Shown here: positions 52,612 to 61,530 of the stretch, piece by piece
Position numbering within the stretch: the first letter of the stretch is position 1
Layout of the letters: every line of letters starts with the position of its first letter
Origin: Cognatilysobacter terrigena
GTDB lineage: Bacteria; Pseudomonadota; Gammaproteobacteria; Xanthomonadales; Xanthomonadaceae
Assembly (NCBI RefSeq): GCF_004361065.1
Contig: NZ_SELT01000016.1
Coordinates: 23,780-87,779, forward strand
Direction of reading: 5' to 3'
Length of the DNA stretch: 64,000 nucleotides
The notes under the pieces: generated by a model
Seen by the model: the letters and a program-made list of their open reading frames with translations, nothing else
Told to the model about the DNA's origin: nothing
Databases searched by the model: none
Made by a program: the position numbers and the translations under genes

Positions 52612-53766
52612 ATGCGCCGCTTCGTCGCCGCCGTACTGCTGCTCGGTGCCCTCATCGCGACCGGATGCCGCGCGGGTGATAGCGCGCCGCCGGCAGCGAC
52701 CGGCGGCGCCTCGCTCTCTGCGGATGGCTTGCGTGTGGCGCGCATCGCCAGCGGTCTGGAGCATCCGTGGGGCCTCGCCCCGCTGCCCGACGGCCGTTTT
52801 CTTGTCACCGAACGGCCCGGCCGGCTGCGCTACGTCGAACGCGACGGTCGACTGTCCGCACCGATTGCAGGCGTTCCGGCCGTCTGGGCGCAGGGCCAGG
52901 GCGGGTTGCTGGACGTCGAGCTGGCGCCGGACTTCGCCACGAGCCGCCGCGTCTACCTTAGCTACGCGGAGCCGGGTCCCGATGGCACCGCGGGCACGGC
53001 CGCGGGCTACGGCGTGCTCGACGGCCCGCGCCTCACGGGGTTCCGCGTGATCTACCGCCAGCAGCCGAAGCTGGAAGGCCCGAACCACTTCGGCTCGCGC
53101 ATCGCCTTCGACCGCAGCGGGCACGTCTTCATCAGCCAGGGCGAACGCTTCCAGCGCATGCTGGCGCAGGACCTGACCAAGCTTCAGGGCAAGCTCGTGC
53201 GCCTCACGCTCGATGGCGCGGTTCCGCCGGACAACCCGTTCGTGGGTCGCTCGGACGCACGCCCCGAGATCTGGAGCTACGGCCACCGCAACGTGCAGTC
53301 GCTCGCCGTCGATCCGCGCACCGGCACGCTCTGGGAGGCCGAGCACGGCCCGCGCGGCGGCGACGAGATCAACCTGCCCAAGCCCGGCAGGAACTACGGC
53401 TGGCCGATCGCGAGCCACGGCAAGGACTATTCGACGCCCTTCCCCTACCCCGAAACCAAGGGCACCGACGTCCCCGGCATGGAGTCGCCGTACCACGTCT
53501 GGCTGAAGTCGCCCGGCCTCTCCGGCATGGCGTTCTACGCCGGGCATGCGGGCTCGAAGTGGAACGACAGCCTGTTCCTCGGCGCCCTTGCCGACCGCTG
53601 CCTGATCCGCCTGACGCTCGATGGCGACCGCATCGTGTCCGAGGAACGGCTGCTGGAGGATCGGAAGGCGCGCATCCGCGACGTACGCGTGGGCAGCGAC
53701 GGCGCCGTTTACGTACTGACCGACGACGAGAACGGCGAACTGCTGCGCCTCGACCCGCCCCACTGA
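52612..53766 (+). CDS. PQQ-dependent aldose sugar dehydrogenase-like lipoprotein (YliI type)
   Basis: The 384-residue protein has a lipobox LIATGC (Cys at about 19) and a six-bladed beta-propeller of the glucose/sorbosone dehydrogenase family: [66 protein letters not shown] and GKNYGWP-type [12 protein letters not shown]. Arg-Asn-His around GHRNVQ and EHGPRGGDE are typical of soluble PQQ sugar dehydrogenases. It oxidises aldoses in the periplasm with PQQ. The ATG at 52612 has a GAGG seven bases upstream; longer readings lack a signal peptide start. It is divergent from the GGDEF-EAL gene. Confidence 0.87.
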   Translation: MRRFVAAVLLLGALIATGCRAGDSAPPAATGGASLSADGLRVARIASGLEHPWGLAPLPDGRFLVTERPGRLRYVERDGRLSAPIAGVPAVWAQGQGGLLDVELAPDFATSRRVYLSYAEPGPDGTAGTAAGYGVLDGPRLTGFRVIYRQQPKLEGPNHFGSRIAFDRSGHVFISQGERFQRMLAQDLTKLQGKLVRLTLDGAVPPDNPFVGRSDARPEIWSYGHRNVQSLAVDPRTGTLWEAEHGPRGGDEINLPKPGRNYGWPIASHGKDYSTPFPYPETKGTDVPGMESPYHVWLKSPGLSGMAFYAGHAGSKWNDSLFLGALADRCLIRLTLDGDRIVSEERLLEDRKARIRDVRVGSDGAVYVLTDDENGELLRLDPPH

Positions 53767-53857
53767 CGCCGCACACCCGCGCGCCGCCTGTCAACGTCGA
53801 CGCGCCCGGACCCGGGGGCCACAATCGCCGCCCCACTACGACGTCGACGCATCGCCC

Positions 53858-56203
53858 ATGCAGGACCGCAGCACCGCAGCGCACATCGCCCGCCGCATCG
53901 CCGAAGAGATCAATGCGCAGGCCCGACAGGTGGAAGCGGCGGTCGCGCTGCTCGACGAAGGCGCCACCGTGCCCTTCATCGCGCGCTATCGAAAGGAGGT
54001 GACCGGCGGCCTCGACGACACGCAGCTGCGCGAACTCGAAACGCGCCTGGGCTACCTCCGCGAGCTGGAGGACCGCCGCGTGCAGGTGATCGCGAGCATC
54101 GAGGAACAGGGCAAGCTCACCGACGAGTTGCGCGCGGAGCTGCTGGCCGCCGACAGCAAGGCGCGCCTCGAAGACCTCTACCTGCCGTACAAGCCCAAGC
54201 GCCGCACGCGTGCGCAGATCGCGCGGGAAGCCGGGCTGGAGCCGCTGGCGGATTCGCTGCTCGCCGATCCGACGCAGTCGCCCGACGTCGTCGCCGCAAC
54301 CTTCGTCGATGCCGACAGGGGCGTCGCCGATGCCAAGGCCGCGCTCGATGGCGCGCGCGCGATCCTGATGGAGCGCTGGGGCGAAGACGCCGCGCTCGTC
54401 GGCGAACTGCGCGAGTGGCTGTCGCAGGTGGGCGTCGTGCGCTCGAAGGTGATCGAAGGCAAGGAGAACGAAGGCGCGAAGTACCGCGACTACTTCGACC
54501 ATGCCGAGCCGATCGCGAAGATTCCGTCCCACCGCATGCTCGCGCTGCTGCGCGGGCGCCGCGAGGAATTCCTGCAGTTCGACCTCGATCCGGGCACGGA
54601 CGCCGAAGCCGGGCATCTCGTCGCGACGGGTCGCGTCGCCAAGCACGCGGGTATCCGCAACGAAGGCCGTGCCGCCGACCAGTGGCTCATGGACTGCGCG
54701 CGCCTGACGTGGAAGGCGAAGCTACACCTGCACCTGATGCTCGACCTCACCGCGCAGGCGCGCGAACGCGCCGAGGCGGAAGCCATCGACGTGTTCGGCG
54801 ACAACCTCAAGGATCTCCTGCTCGCCGCGCCGGCCGGTCCGCGCACGGTGCTCGGCCTCGATCCCGGCCTGCGCACGGGCGTAAAGGTCGCGGTCGTCGA
54901 CCGCACGGGCAAGCTCGTCGCCACCGACACGATCTATCCGCACGAGCCGAAGCGTCAGTGGGATCAGTCGCTCGCGACGCTCGGTCGCCTGTGCAAGCAG
55001 CACGGCGTGGAGCTGATCTCGATCGGCAACGGCACCGCATCGCGCGAGACCGACAAGCTCGCGGCCGACCTCATCAAGCTCGCGCCGGAACTCAAGCTCA
55101 CCAAGATCGTCGTCAGCGAAGCCGGCGCTTCGGTGTACTCGGCATCCGAACTCGCGTCGCGCGAATTTCCGGATGTCGACGTGTCGATCCGCGGCGCCGT
55201 GTCGATCGCGCGGCGCCTGCAGGATCCGCTCGCCGAGCTCGTCAAGATCGAGCCGAAGGCGATCGGCGTCGGCCAGTACCAGCACGATGTCGACCAGTAC
55301 AAGCTCGCCCGCGCGCTCGACGCCAAGGTCGAGGACTGCGTGAACGCCGTCGGCGTGCACGTCAACACCGCGTCGGCCGCCCTGCTCGCCCGTGTGTCGG
55401 GCCTGACGTCGACCGTCGCCGAGAACATCGTGCGACATCGCGACACGAACGGCGCGTTCAAGTCCCGTAAGGACCTGCTGAAGGTGCCGCGCCTCGGCGA
55501 CAAGACGTTCGAGCAGTGCGCGGGCTTCCTGCGCATCGCCGACGGCGACGAGCCGCTCGACGCCAGCTCCGTGCATCCCGAGGCGTATCCGGTCGTCGAG
55601 CGCATCGTCGCGTCGACCGGCAAGGCGATCCGCGCGCTCATCGGTGATGCGCCGACGTTGCGCGGCCTGAAGCCGGAGCAGTTCGTCGACGACCGCTTCG
55701 GCGCACCGACGGTGCGCGACATCCTCAAGGAACTCGAGAAGCCGGGACGCGATCCGCGCCCCGAGTTCAAGGCCGCGCGCTTCGCCGACGGCGTGGAGGA
55801 CATCAAGGACCTCAAGCCCGGCATGGTGCTGGAAGGCGTCGTGACCAACGTCGCCGCGTTCGGTGCGTTCGTCGACATCGGCGTGCACCAGGACGGCCTC
55901 GTGCACATCTCCGCGCTGTCGAACACGTACGTGAAGGATCCACGCGACGTGGTGAAGGTCGGCGACATCGTGAAGGTGCGCGTGCAGGAGGTGGACGTGC
56001 CGCGCAAGCGCATCGGCCTGACCTGCCGTCTCGACGACACCGCGCCGCGCGCACCGCGCAACGATCGCGAAGCGCCGCGGCCGCAGCACGGTCGTCCGCA
56101 GGATCGCGGTCCGTCGCGTGGCCCCGCGCCGAAGCCGCAGGCGCAACCCGCATTCGCCAACAACGCGCTCGCCGCCGCGTTCGCGAAGGCCAAGGGCAAG
56201 TGA
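53858..56203 (+). CDS. tex: Transcription accessory protein Tex
   Basis: The 781-residue RNA-binding protein has the Tex N-terminal domain ([21 protein letters not shown]), an RNase H-like YqgF domain ([18 protein letters not shown], about 330-347), a helix-hairpin-helix region ([20 protein letters not shown], about 525) and a C-terminal S1 domain ([33 protein letters not shown], about 645-680). It ends in a basic, disordered tail. Tex acts on transcription and RNA metabolism, widely conserved with a role in toxin gene expression in some pathogens. The length is normal. Confidence 0.95.
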   Translation: MQDRSTAAHIARRIAEEINAQARQVEAAVALLDEGATVPFIARYRKEVTGGLDDTQLRELETRLGYLRELEDRRVQVIASIEEQGKLTDELRAELLAADSKARLEDLYLPYKPKRRTRAQIAREAGLEPLADSLLADPTQSPDVVAATFVDADRGVADAKAALDGARAILMERWGEDAALVGELREWLSQVGVVRSKVIEGKENEGAKYRDYFDHAEPIAKIPSHRMLALLRGRREEFLQFDLDPGTDAEAGHLVATGRVAKHAGIRNEGRAADQWLMDCARLTWKAKLHLHLMLDLTAQARERAEAEAIDVFGDNLKDLLLAAPAGPRTVLGLDPGLRTGVKVAVVDRTGKLVATDTIYPHEPKRQWDQSLATLGRLCKQHGVELISIGNGTASRETDKLAADLIKLAPELKLTKIVVSEAGASVYSASELASREFPDVDVSIRGAVSIARRLQDPLAELVKIEPKAIGVGQYQHDVDQYKLARALDAKVEDCVNAVGVHVNTASAALLARVSGLTSTVAENIVRHRDTNGAFKSRKDLLKVPRLGDKTFEQCAGFLRIADGDEPLDASSVHPEAYPVVERIVASTGKAIRALIGDAPTLRGLKPEQFVDDRFGAPTVRDILKELEKPGRDPRPEFKAARFADGVEDIKDLKPGMVLEGVVTNVAAFGAFVDIGVHQDGLVHISALSNTYVKDPRDVVKVGDIVKVRVQEVDVPRKRIGLTCRLDDTAPRAPRNDREAPRPQHGRPQDRGPSRGPAPKPQAQPAFANNALAAAFAKAKGK

Positions 56204-56236
56204 TCGATGGCGCGACGGCCCGTTCGCGTCGTCGCA

Positions 56237-56780
56237 TCAGAACAACCCGGGCTGCACCTCGGGCTCCACGTAGCTCAGGTGCCCGCCGACGATGCGCGCG
56301 ACGGGCGTATACAGGCTCCTGCACGCGTCCGCCAGGCTGCAGATGCAACACCGTCCAGCCGCGTGACTTGAAGTCGTCGGAGATCAGCGAGCGGTGGCAC
56401 TGCCACCACATCGCCTCGGCGCACATCACCGTCGTCGCCTTCGATGCGGCGAGCGCGCCGAGACGTTCTGCCGCGCGTTGGTATTCAGCCGTGTCGAGAT
56501 AGTCCGCGTAGCCGCGAAACGCCTCGTTGCGCCACGCCGTGTTGGATGAATCGGGCCGCGCCTGGCTGCGCCCGCCGAGGTCGCGGAACGGCACGTAGTC
56601 GATGCCGGCGCCGGGCAGCGCGCGCGCCATCGCCTCGTCATTGAACTGCGGATGGCGCCGCGAGCCGGCGAAACGCCGCACGTCCGCCACCGCTTCGATG
56701 CCCGCCTGGCGCAGCAGGGCGACGAACGCGTCCCAGGGATGCGTCGAGTGTCCGACCGTCCAGAGCGTTTGCCTCGCCAT
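56237..56780 (-). pseudogene. DUF488 family gene with a frameshift near the C-terminus
   Basis: From the ATG at 56780 the frame reads MARQTLWTVGHSTHPWDAF and continues through DVRRFAGSRRHPQFN and CAEAMWWQCHRSLISDDFK, a clear DUF488 protein. After VQE (near 56316) that frame turns non-homologous and runs into tex. A one-base shift around 56311-56318 restores LYTPVARIVGGHLSYVEPEV, ending PGLF* at 56237, which is the expected DUF488 C-terminus. One extra base (or two missing) explains it; it could be real or a sequencing error. DUF488 function is unknown; members have conserved Cys, His and Asp residues. It is convergent with tex; the two stops are about 34 bp apart. Confidence 0.75.
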
Positions 56781-56859
56781 GCGGACAGGCTGACGCCTCG
56801 GCGATGAAGCGGCGTTGACGGCACGCCCCCTACGCTGCGGATCTCCACGGAGAGCGTCC

Positions 56860-58551
56860 ATGTCCGAACCCACCAGCGGAATCGCGCGCACGGCGCAGAT
56901 CCTCAAGTTCCTGCTCAAGTACCGCACCGCGGGCATCTTCACCGGCCTCGATCAGGATGCCGTGCTGCAGGAGGTCGACGCCGAGGCCGATGCGCAGGCG
57001 GGCGAACCCGGCAAGCCCGAGCAGTTCGTCGACGACCTGGAAGCGCTCGGCCCCACCTTCATCAAGCTCGGCCAGGCGCTGTCGACGCGCCCGGACATGG
57101 TGCCGGCCGAGTACCTCGCCGCGCTCGAGCGTATGCAGGACAAGGTGCAACCGCTCGCGCCCGAAGTCGTGCACCAGGTCATCGAAGAGGAACTGGGCGT
57201 CCGGCCGAACAAGGTGTTCTCCGAGTTCGACGACGAACCGCTCGGCAGCGCATCGCTCGCGCAGGTACACCGCGCGGTGCTGCGCGACGGCCGCGAGGTC
57301 GCGGTGAAGGTGCAACGCCCCGACGCGCTGACGAGCGTGCGCACCGATCTCGAATCGCTGCGCTCGATCGCGAGCAAGCTCGACCGCGGCACCGACATGG
57401 GCCGCCGCATCAAGTTCGGCGACTGGGTCAACGAGTTCGGCCGCACGCTGCTGGCCGAGCTCGATTACCGCGTCGAAGCCGAGAACCTGCAGCGTTTCGG
57501 CGAACGCCTCGAACCGTATCCGCGCCTCGTCGTGCCGCGTCCGGTGTGGAGCGTCAGCGGCAAGCGCGTGCTCACGATGGACCTCGTGCGCGGCAAGAAG
57601 GTCACCGACATCACCGGCCTGCAGCGCACGGACCAACCGCTGGGCGAACTCGCGGCCGAACTGCTGCGTGCGTACCTCGACCAGGCCTTCGTCAACGGCG
57701 AAATCCACGCGGATCCGCATCCGGGCAACCTCCTCCTCCCGCCGGACAGCCGTCTTGCGATCTTCGACCTCGGCATGATCGCGCACGTGCCGCCGCGCCG
57801 GCGCGATCGCCTGCTGAAGCTGCTGTTCGCGTCGGTCGACGGACGCGGCGAGGACGTCGCGATCGAAGGCATTTCGATCTCCACGCGCCTCGAGGACTTC
57901 GACGAAGAACGCTACATGCGCGAGGTCGGCCAGCTCGTGTCGTCGTATGCGGCGCGTTCAGGCGGGCGGACGGTGTCGGAAGGCCGCCTCGTGCTCGACA
58001 TGACGCGCATCGCGACCGCCTGCGGCCTGCGTACGCCGCCGGAGCTGTCGCTGCTCGGCAAGACGCTGCTCAACCTCGAATCGATCTGCGACGCGCTCGA
58101 TCCGGACATGGACGCGAAGGACATCGTCCGCGACCACCTCGAAAACGTGATGCGCCAGCGCCTGCGCAAATCGCTGTCGCCCGCGGGCCTCGCCGGCGAG
58201 CTGATCGAAGTCGAAGGACTCGTGCGCGAGGCGCCGCGGAAGCTCAACAACCTGCTGACCCTGCTGTCGGATAACCGGCTGCAGGTGCGCCTCGATGGGC
58301 TGGACGACTCCAAGCTCATGGAGAACATGCAGAAGATCGCGAACCGCATCACCGTCGGGCTGATCATCGCGGCGCTGCTGGTGTCGTCAGCGCTGATGAT
58401 GCGGGTCGACAACGGGGCGCGGCTGTTCGGGTATCCGGCGATCGCGATCATCCTGTTCCTGATCGCGGCATTTCTCGGGCTTTTCGTGGTCGTCAGCGTG
58501 CTGCTTACGGATCATCGCGCGCGACCCAAGGAAGAGCGCGGCCTTCACTGA
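56860..58551 (+). CDS. ubiB: ABC1/UbiB-family atypical kinase
   Basis: The 563-residue protein has the ABC1 KxGQ motif in GPTFIKLGQALSTRPDMVP (about residue 65), an Ala-rich nucleotide loop (SASLAQVHRAVLRDGREVAVKV, about 128-150), the EAENLQRF region, HADPHPGN with the catalytic-type Asp, and DLGMIAHVP (DFG equivalent). Two transmembrane helices lie at the C-terminus (about 498-520 and 525-550), typical of UbiB. It supports ubiquinone biosynthesis, likely by extracting or mobilising lipid intermediates with ATPase activity. A GGAGA Shine-Dalgarno precedes 56860. Being away from other ubi genes, it may be a second ABC1 paralogue rather than the main UbiB. Confidence 0.85.
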   Translation: MSEPTSGIARTAQILKFLLKYRTAGIFTGLDQDAVLQEVDAEADAQAGEPGKPEQFVDDLEALGPTFIKLGQALSTRPDMVPAEYLAALERMQDKVQPLAPEVVHQVIEEELGVRPNKVFSEFDDEPLGSASLAQVHRAVLRDGREVAVKVQRPDALTSVRTDLESLRSIASKLDRGTDMGRRIKFGDWVNEFGRTLLAELDYRVEAENLQRFGERLEPYPRLVVPRPVWSVSGKRVLTMDLVRGKKVTDITGLQRTDQPLGELAAELLRAYLDQAFVNGEIHADPHPGNLLLPPDSRLAIFDLGMIAHVPPRRRDRLLKLLFASVDGRGEDVAIEGISISTRLEDFDEERYMREVGQLVSSYAARSGGRTVSEGRLVLDMTRIATACGLRTPPELSLLGKTLLNLESICDALDPDMDAKDIVRDHLENVMRQRLRKSLSPAGLAGELIEVEGLVREAPRKLNNLLTLLSDNRLQVRLDGLDDSKLMENMQKIANRITVGLIIAALLVSSALMMRVDNGARLFGYPAIAIILFLIAAFLGLFVVVSVLLTDHRARPKEERGLH

Positions 58552-58672
58552 ACAGGCGAGCCTGAATCGACTGAATCCGGCCGCTTGCACGTAGCGCTCA
58601 CGGGCCTAACCTTGTCGGAAAGCTTCACCGGGACTGCACGTCCCTGAAGCGTCTGTTGCAAGGGGTCCGTGA

Positions 58673-59443
58673 ATGCGTACATCTCTCGCCTTGGCTTCGG
58701 CCATCGCCTGCTGCCTGTTGCCTGCCCTCTCTCCGGCGGAGCCGAGCATCGCTCGCTCAACGTCGCCGGCGAGCACGCCGATCGCACCGCTGTCGGCGCC
58801 GACTCCGACCGCACCGTCGATGTCGCTGGCGTCGCGCCTGGCCTCGCTCGCGCCCGGCGCGAATCCGAAGGTCATCGAGATGGCGCTGGAAGCGCGCGAA
58901 TGCGCGATCAGCAGCGGCGACGCGACCGGCGCCGGTGAGAAGCTCGCCGTCATCGACTACTCGATGCCGTCGACGCAGAAGCGCCTCTGGGTGTTCGACC
59001 TGCGCAATCCCCGCGTGATGTACAGCGAGTACGTCGCGCACGGCCAGGGCACCGGTGAGAACTACGCGCGCAACTTCTCCAACCTCGACGGCAGCCACCA
59101 GACCAGCCTCGGCCTGTTCCGCACCGCCGAGACGTACACCGGCAACAACGGGTATTCGCTGCGCATGGATGGCCTGGAGCCGGGCTTCAACGACAACGCC
59201 CGTGCCCGCGCGATCGTGATGCACGGCGCGTGGTACGTGGATCCGTCGATGGCGCAGAAGATGGGCCGCATCGGCCGCAGCCACGGCTGCCCGGCGGTGC
59301 GCGCACAGGTGGCGCACGAGATCATCGACACGCTGAAGGGCGGCCAGTTCGTGTTCTCGTACTACCCGGACAACAAGTGGCTGCACGAGTCGCGCCTGCT
59401 CGCCTGCCCGACCCGGAGCACGCGCGCCGTCGTCGCACGCTGA
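58673..59443 (+). CDS. Murein L,D-transpeptidase catalytic domain protein (YkuD_2)
   Basis: The 256-residue secreted protein has a signal peptide (about 1-23), a Pro/Ser/Thr-rich linker (about 25-60) and a YkuD_2-type domain. IDYSMPSTQKRLWVFDL and VAHGQGTGENYARNFSN lead into HGAWYVDPS and GRSHGCPAV, the last giving the conserved His and Cys of L,D-transpeptidase-like enzymes. It may cross-link or trim peptidoglycan in the periplasm. The protein family is often called 'murein L,D-transpeptidase catalytic domain family'; activity is not established for many members. Confidence 0.85.
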   Translation: MRTSLALASAIACCLLPALSPAEPSIARSTSPASTPIAPLSAPTPTAPSMSLASRLASLAPGANPKVIEMALEARECAISSGDATGAGEKLAVIDYSMPSTQKRLWVFDLRNPRVMYSEYVAHGQGTGENYARNFSNLDGSHQTSLGLFRTAETYTGNNGYSLRMDGLEPGFNDNARARAIVMHGAWYVDPSMAQKMGRIGRSHGCPAVRAQVAHEIIDTLKGGQFVFSYYPDNKWLHESRLLACPTRSTRAVVAR

Positions 59444-59463
59444 TCCTCGCGCTGTCGACCTCG

Positions 59464-59491
59464 ACGGCCGGGCCCTCACGGGTCCGGCCGT
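59464..59491 (+). terminator. Hairpin after the YkuD_2 gene
   Basis: Arms ACGGCCGGGCCC (59464-59475) and GGGTCCGGCCGT (59480-59491) pair with one G-U around a 4-nt loop. The U-tract is weak (TATCGTG). It lies 20 bp after the stop and just before the App1 start. Confidence 0.6.
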
Positions 59492-59506
59492 TATCGTGTG
59501 CGGGCC

Positions 59507-60688
59507 ATGACCACGCCCGACCGCCCCAACCCGCTACTCGCCGCGCTCTCCGCACTGGAGGACGCCGCCGACGGCCTCTACCGCCGCATCGTGCCGCGCG
59601 AGCCCGGCCACATCGCGGCGTATCGCGGCTGGGGCGATGCATCCGGCATCGAACTGCGCGGCCGCGTGCTGGCCGGCGCGCCGGAGGGCGGCCCGACCGA
59701 ACGCGACTCCCGCCTTCGCAACCTGCGTCATTCGATCGGCCGATTCGTCAACGGAGAGGTACCGGGCGTCGCGCTGCAACTGTCGATCGGCGCGCACGCT
59801 GTGGAAGCCATCACCGACGCCGAGGGCTACTACGCCGGCACCCTGCCCGCGCCGCCCGCACCCGAGGCGTTGTGGACGCAGGCGACCGCGAGCCTCGCCG
59901 ACGGGCGTTTCGCCACGCCGCAGCCCGTGCTCTACGTGCATGACGACGCACGCGTCGGCGTGATCTCCGATATCGACGACACCGTGCTCGACAGTGCGAT
60001 CACCGACTGGACGACCGCCGCGCAGCTCACGTTCCTGCACAACGCGCGCACGCGGAAACCGCTGAAGGGCGCGGCACTGCTCTACCAAGCGCTGCAGGCC
60101 GGCATCGACGGACGCGGCCGCGTGCCGCTGTTCTACGTGTCGAGTTCGCCGTGGAATCTCTACGACCTGCTCGACGAATTCATGGCGCTCAACAAGGTGC
60201 CTGCGGGCCCCATGTTCCTGCGCGATTTCGGCCTGGATCCCACCAAGTTCATCAAGTCGCCCGGCCACGGGCACAAGCTCGACCGCGTGCGCGAGCTGGT
60301 CCGTCGCTTCCCGCGGCTGCGCTGGGTGCTGTTGGGCGACTCGGGACAGGCCGATGCGGAGATCTATGCCGAAGCGGCGTCGGAATTCGGCGACCGCATC
60401 GCCGCGATCTACATCCGCGACGTCGACCCCGACCTCGATTCGCCGCGCGACGTGGCGGTGGATGCGCACATCGGCCGCGTCGCCGGTACGCGCGTGCCCA
60501 TGCTGCGCGCCCGCGACAGCCGCGCGATCGCCGAGCACGCCGCGTCGATCGGGCTGATCCACGCCGACGCGTTGGGGCCGATCGCAGTCGAGGTCGACCG
60601 CGACGCCGCCCGCCCGACGCTCGCCGAAGCCGCGGCCACCTCGGCGATTCAGGGCAGCGACGGCGGCCCGGCGGCGCCGGTCGGCTAA
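59507..60688 (+). CDS. App1-family (DUF2183) phosphatidate phosphatase-like protein
   Basis: The 393-residue protein has the DxDxT catalytic motif in VISDIDDTVLDSAI (about residues 150-163), followed by FYVSSSPWNLYDLL and LGDSGQADAEIY, the App1 C-terminal catalytic signature. App1 in yeast is a Mg-dependent phosphatidate phosphatase associated with actin patches. Bacterial members are of unknown role; a lipid phosphatase role is an inference. The ATG at 59507 is chosen over the GTG at 59498. The stop is 32 bp before fpr. Confidence 0.85.
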   Translation: MTTPDRPNPLLAALSALEDAADGLYRRIVPREPGHIAAYRGWGDASGIELRGRVLAGAPEGGPTERDSRLRNLRHSIGRFVNGEVPGVALQLSIGAHAVEAITDAEGYYAGTLPAPPAPEALWTQATASLADGRFATPQPVLYVHDDARVGVISDIDDTVLDSAITDWTTAAQLTFLHNARTRKPLKGAALLYQALQAGIDGRGRVPLFYVSSSPWNLYDLLDEFMALNKVPAGPMFLRDFGLDPTKFIKSPGHGHKLDRVRELVRRFPRLRWVLLGDSGQADAEIYAEAASEFGDRIAAIYIRDVDPDLDSPRDVAVDAHIGRVAGTRVPMLRARDSRAIAEHAASIGLIHADALGPIAVEVDRDAARPTLAEAAATSAIQGSDGGPAAPVG

Positions 60689-60720
60689 AATCCGCGGCCC
60701 CACATTCGCCGCACCTGCCG

Positions 60721-61530
60721 ATGTCCTCGCCTTTCGGCACCGAGACCGTGCTCGACGTCCGCCACTGGACGGACGCCTACTTCAGCTTCACCACCACCCG
60801 CGACGACGGCTTCCGGTTCGACAACGGCCAGTTCGTGATGATCGGGTTGGAGGTCGAGCAACCGGACGGTACGCGCCGTCCGTTGATGCGTGCGTATTCG
60901 ATCGCGAGCGCGAACTGGGAAGAGCAGCTCGAGTTCTTCAGCATCAAGGTGCAGAACGGCCCGCTGACCTCGCGTCTACAGCACATCAAGCCCGGCGACA
61001 CCGTACTCATCGGCCGCAAGCCCACCGGCACCCTGCTGATCAGCGATCTGCATCCGGGCCGCAATCTCTACCTGCTCGGCACCGGCACGGGTTTCGCGCC
61101 GTGGCTGTCGATCATCAAGGATCCGGAAACCTACGAGCGCTTCGAGCGCGTGATCCTCTGCCACGGCGTGCGCTCCGCGGCCGACCTCGCCTATCGCGAC
61201 TACATCGTCAACGAACTGCCGCGCCATGAATTCCTCGGCGAGCAGATCGCGCAGAAACTGCTGTATTACCCGGCGGTGTCGCGCGAGGCGTTCGCGTACA
61301 ACGACAACGACCACCGCGGCCGCCTCACCGACCTCATGGCGAGCGGCGCGATGATGGAGCAGCTCGGCATCGAGCCGCTCGACGCCGAACACGACCGCGC
61401 GATGATCTGCGGCAGCCCGCAGATGCTCGCCGACTTCCGCACGCTGCTCGATTCACGCGGCTTCACCGCCGCGCCGCGCATCGGCACCGCCGGCCAGTAC
61501 GTGTTCGAGCGCGCGTTCGTCGAGAAGTGA
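60721..61530 (+). CDS. fpr: Ferredoxin--NADP reductase
   Basis: The 269-residue flavoprotein has the FAD motif RAYSIASANWEEQL (RxYS type, about 60-73), the NADP-binding GTGTGFAPWLSI and CGSPQMLADF (about 222-231). Its length is normal for bacterial FPR. It moves electrons between NADPH and ferredoxin/flavodoxin and supports oxidative stress response and iron-sulfur metabolism. It ends directly against the convergent GGDEF gene: the two stop codons abut as TGATCA. Confidence 0.93.
   Translation: MSSPFGTETVLDVRHWTDAYFSFTTTRDDGFRFDNGQFVMIGLEVEQPDGTRRPLMRAYSIASANWEEQLEFFSIKVQNGPLTSRLQHIKPGDTVLIGRKPTGTLLISDLHPGRNLYLLGTGTGFAPWLSIIKDPETYERFERVILCHGVRSAADLAYRDYIVNELPRHEFLGEQIAQKLLYYPAVSREAFAYNDNDHRGRLTDLMASGAMMEQLGIEPLDAEHDRAMICGSPQMLADFRTLLDSRGFTAAPRIGTAGQYVFERAFVEK

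Noticed and set aside
55812..56942. The 376-residue minus-strand frame starting in the UbiB upstream region
   Set aside because: Only its middle part matches DUF488; both ends are out of family and the C-terminal part is antisense to tex, which is explained by a frameshift.
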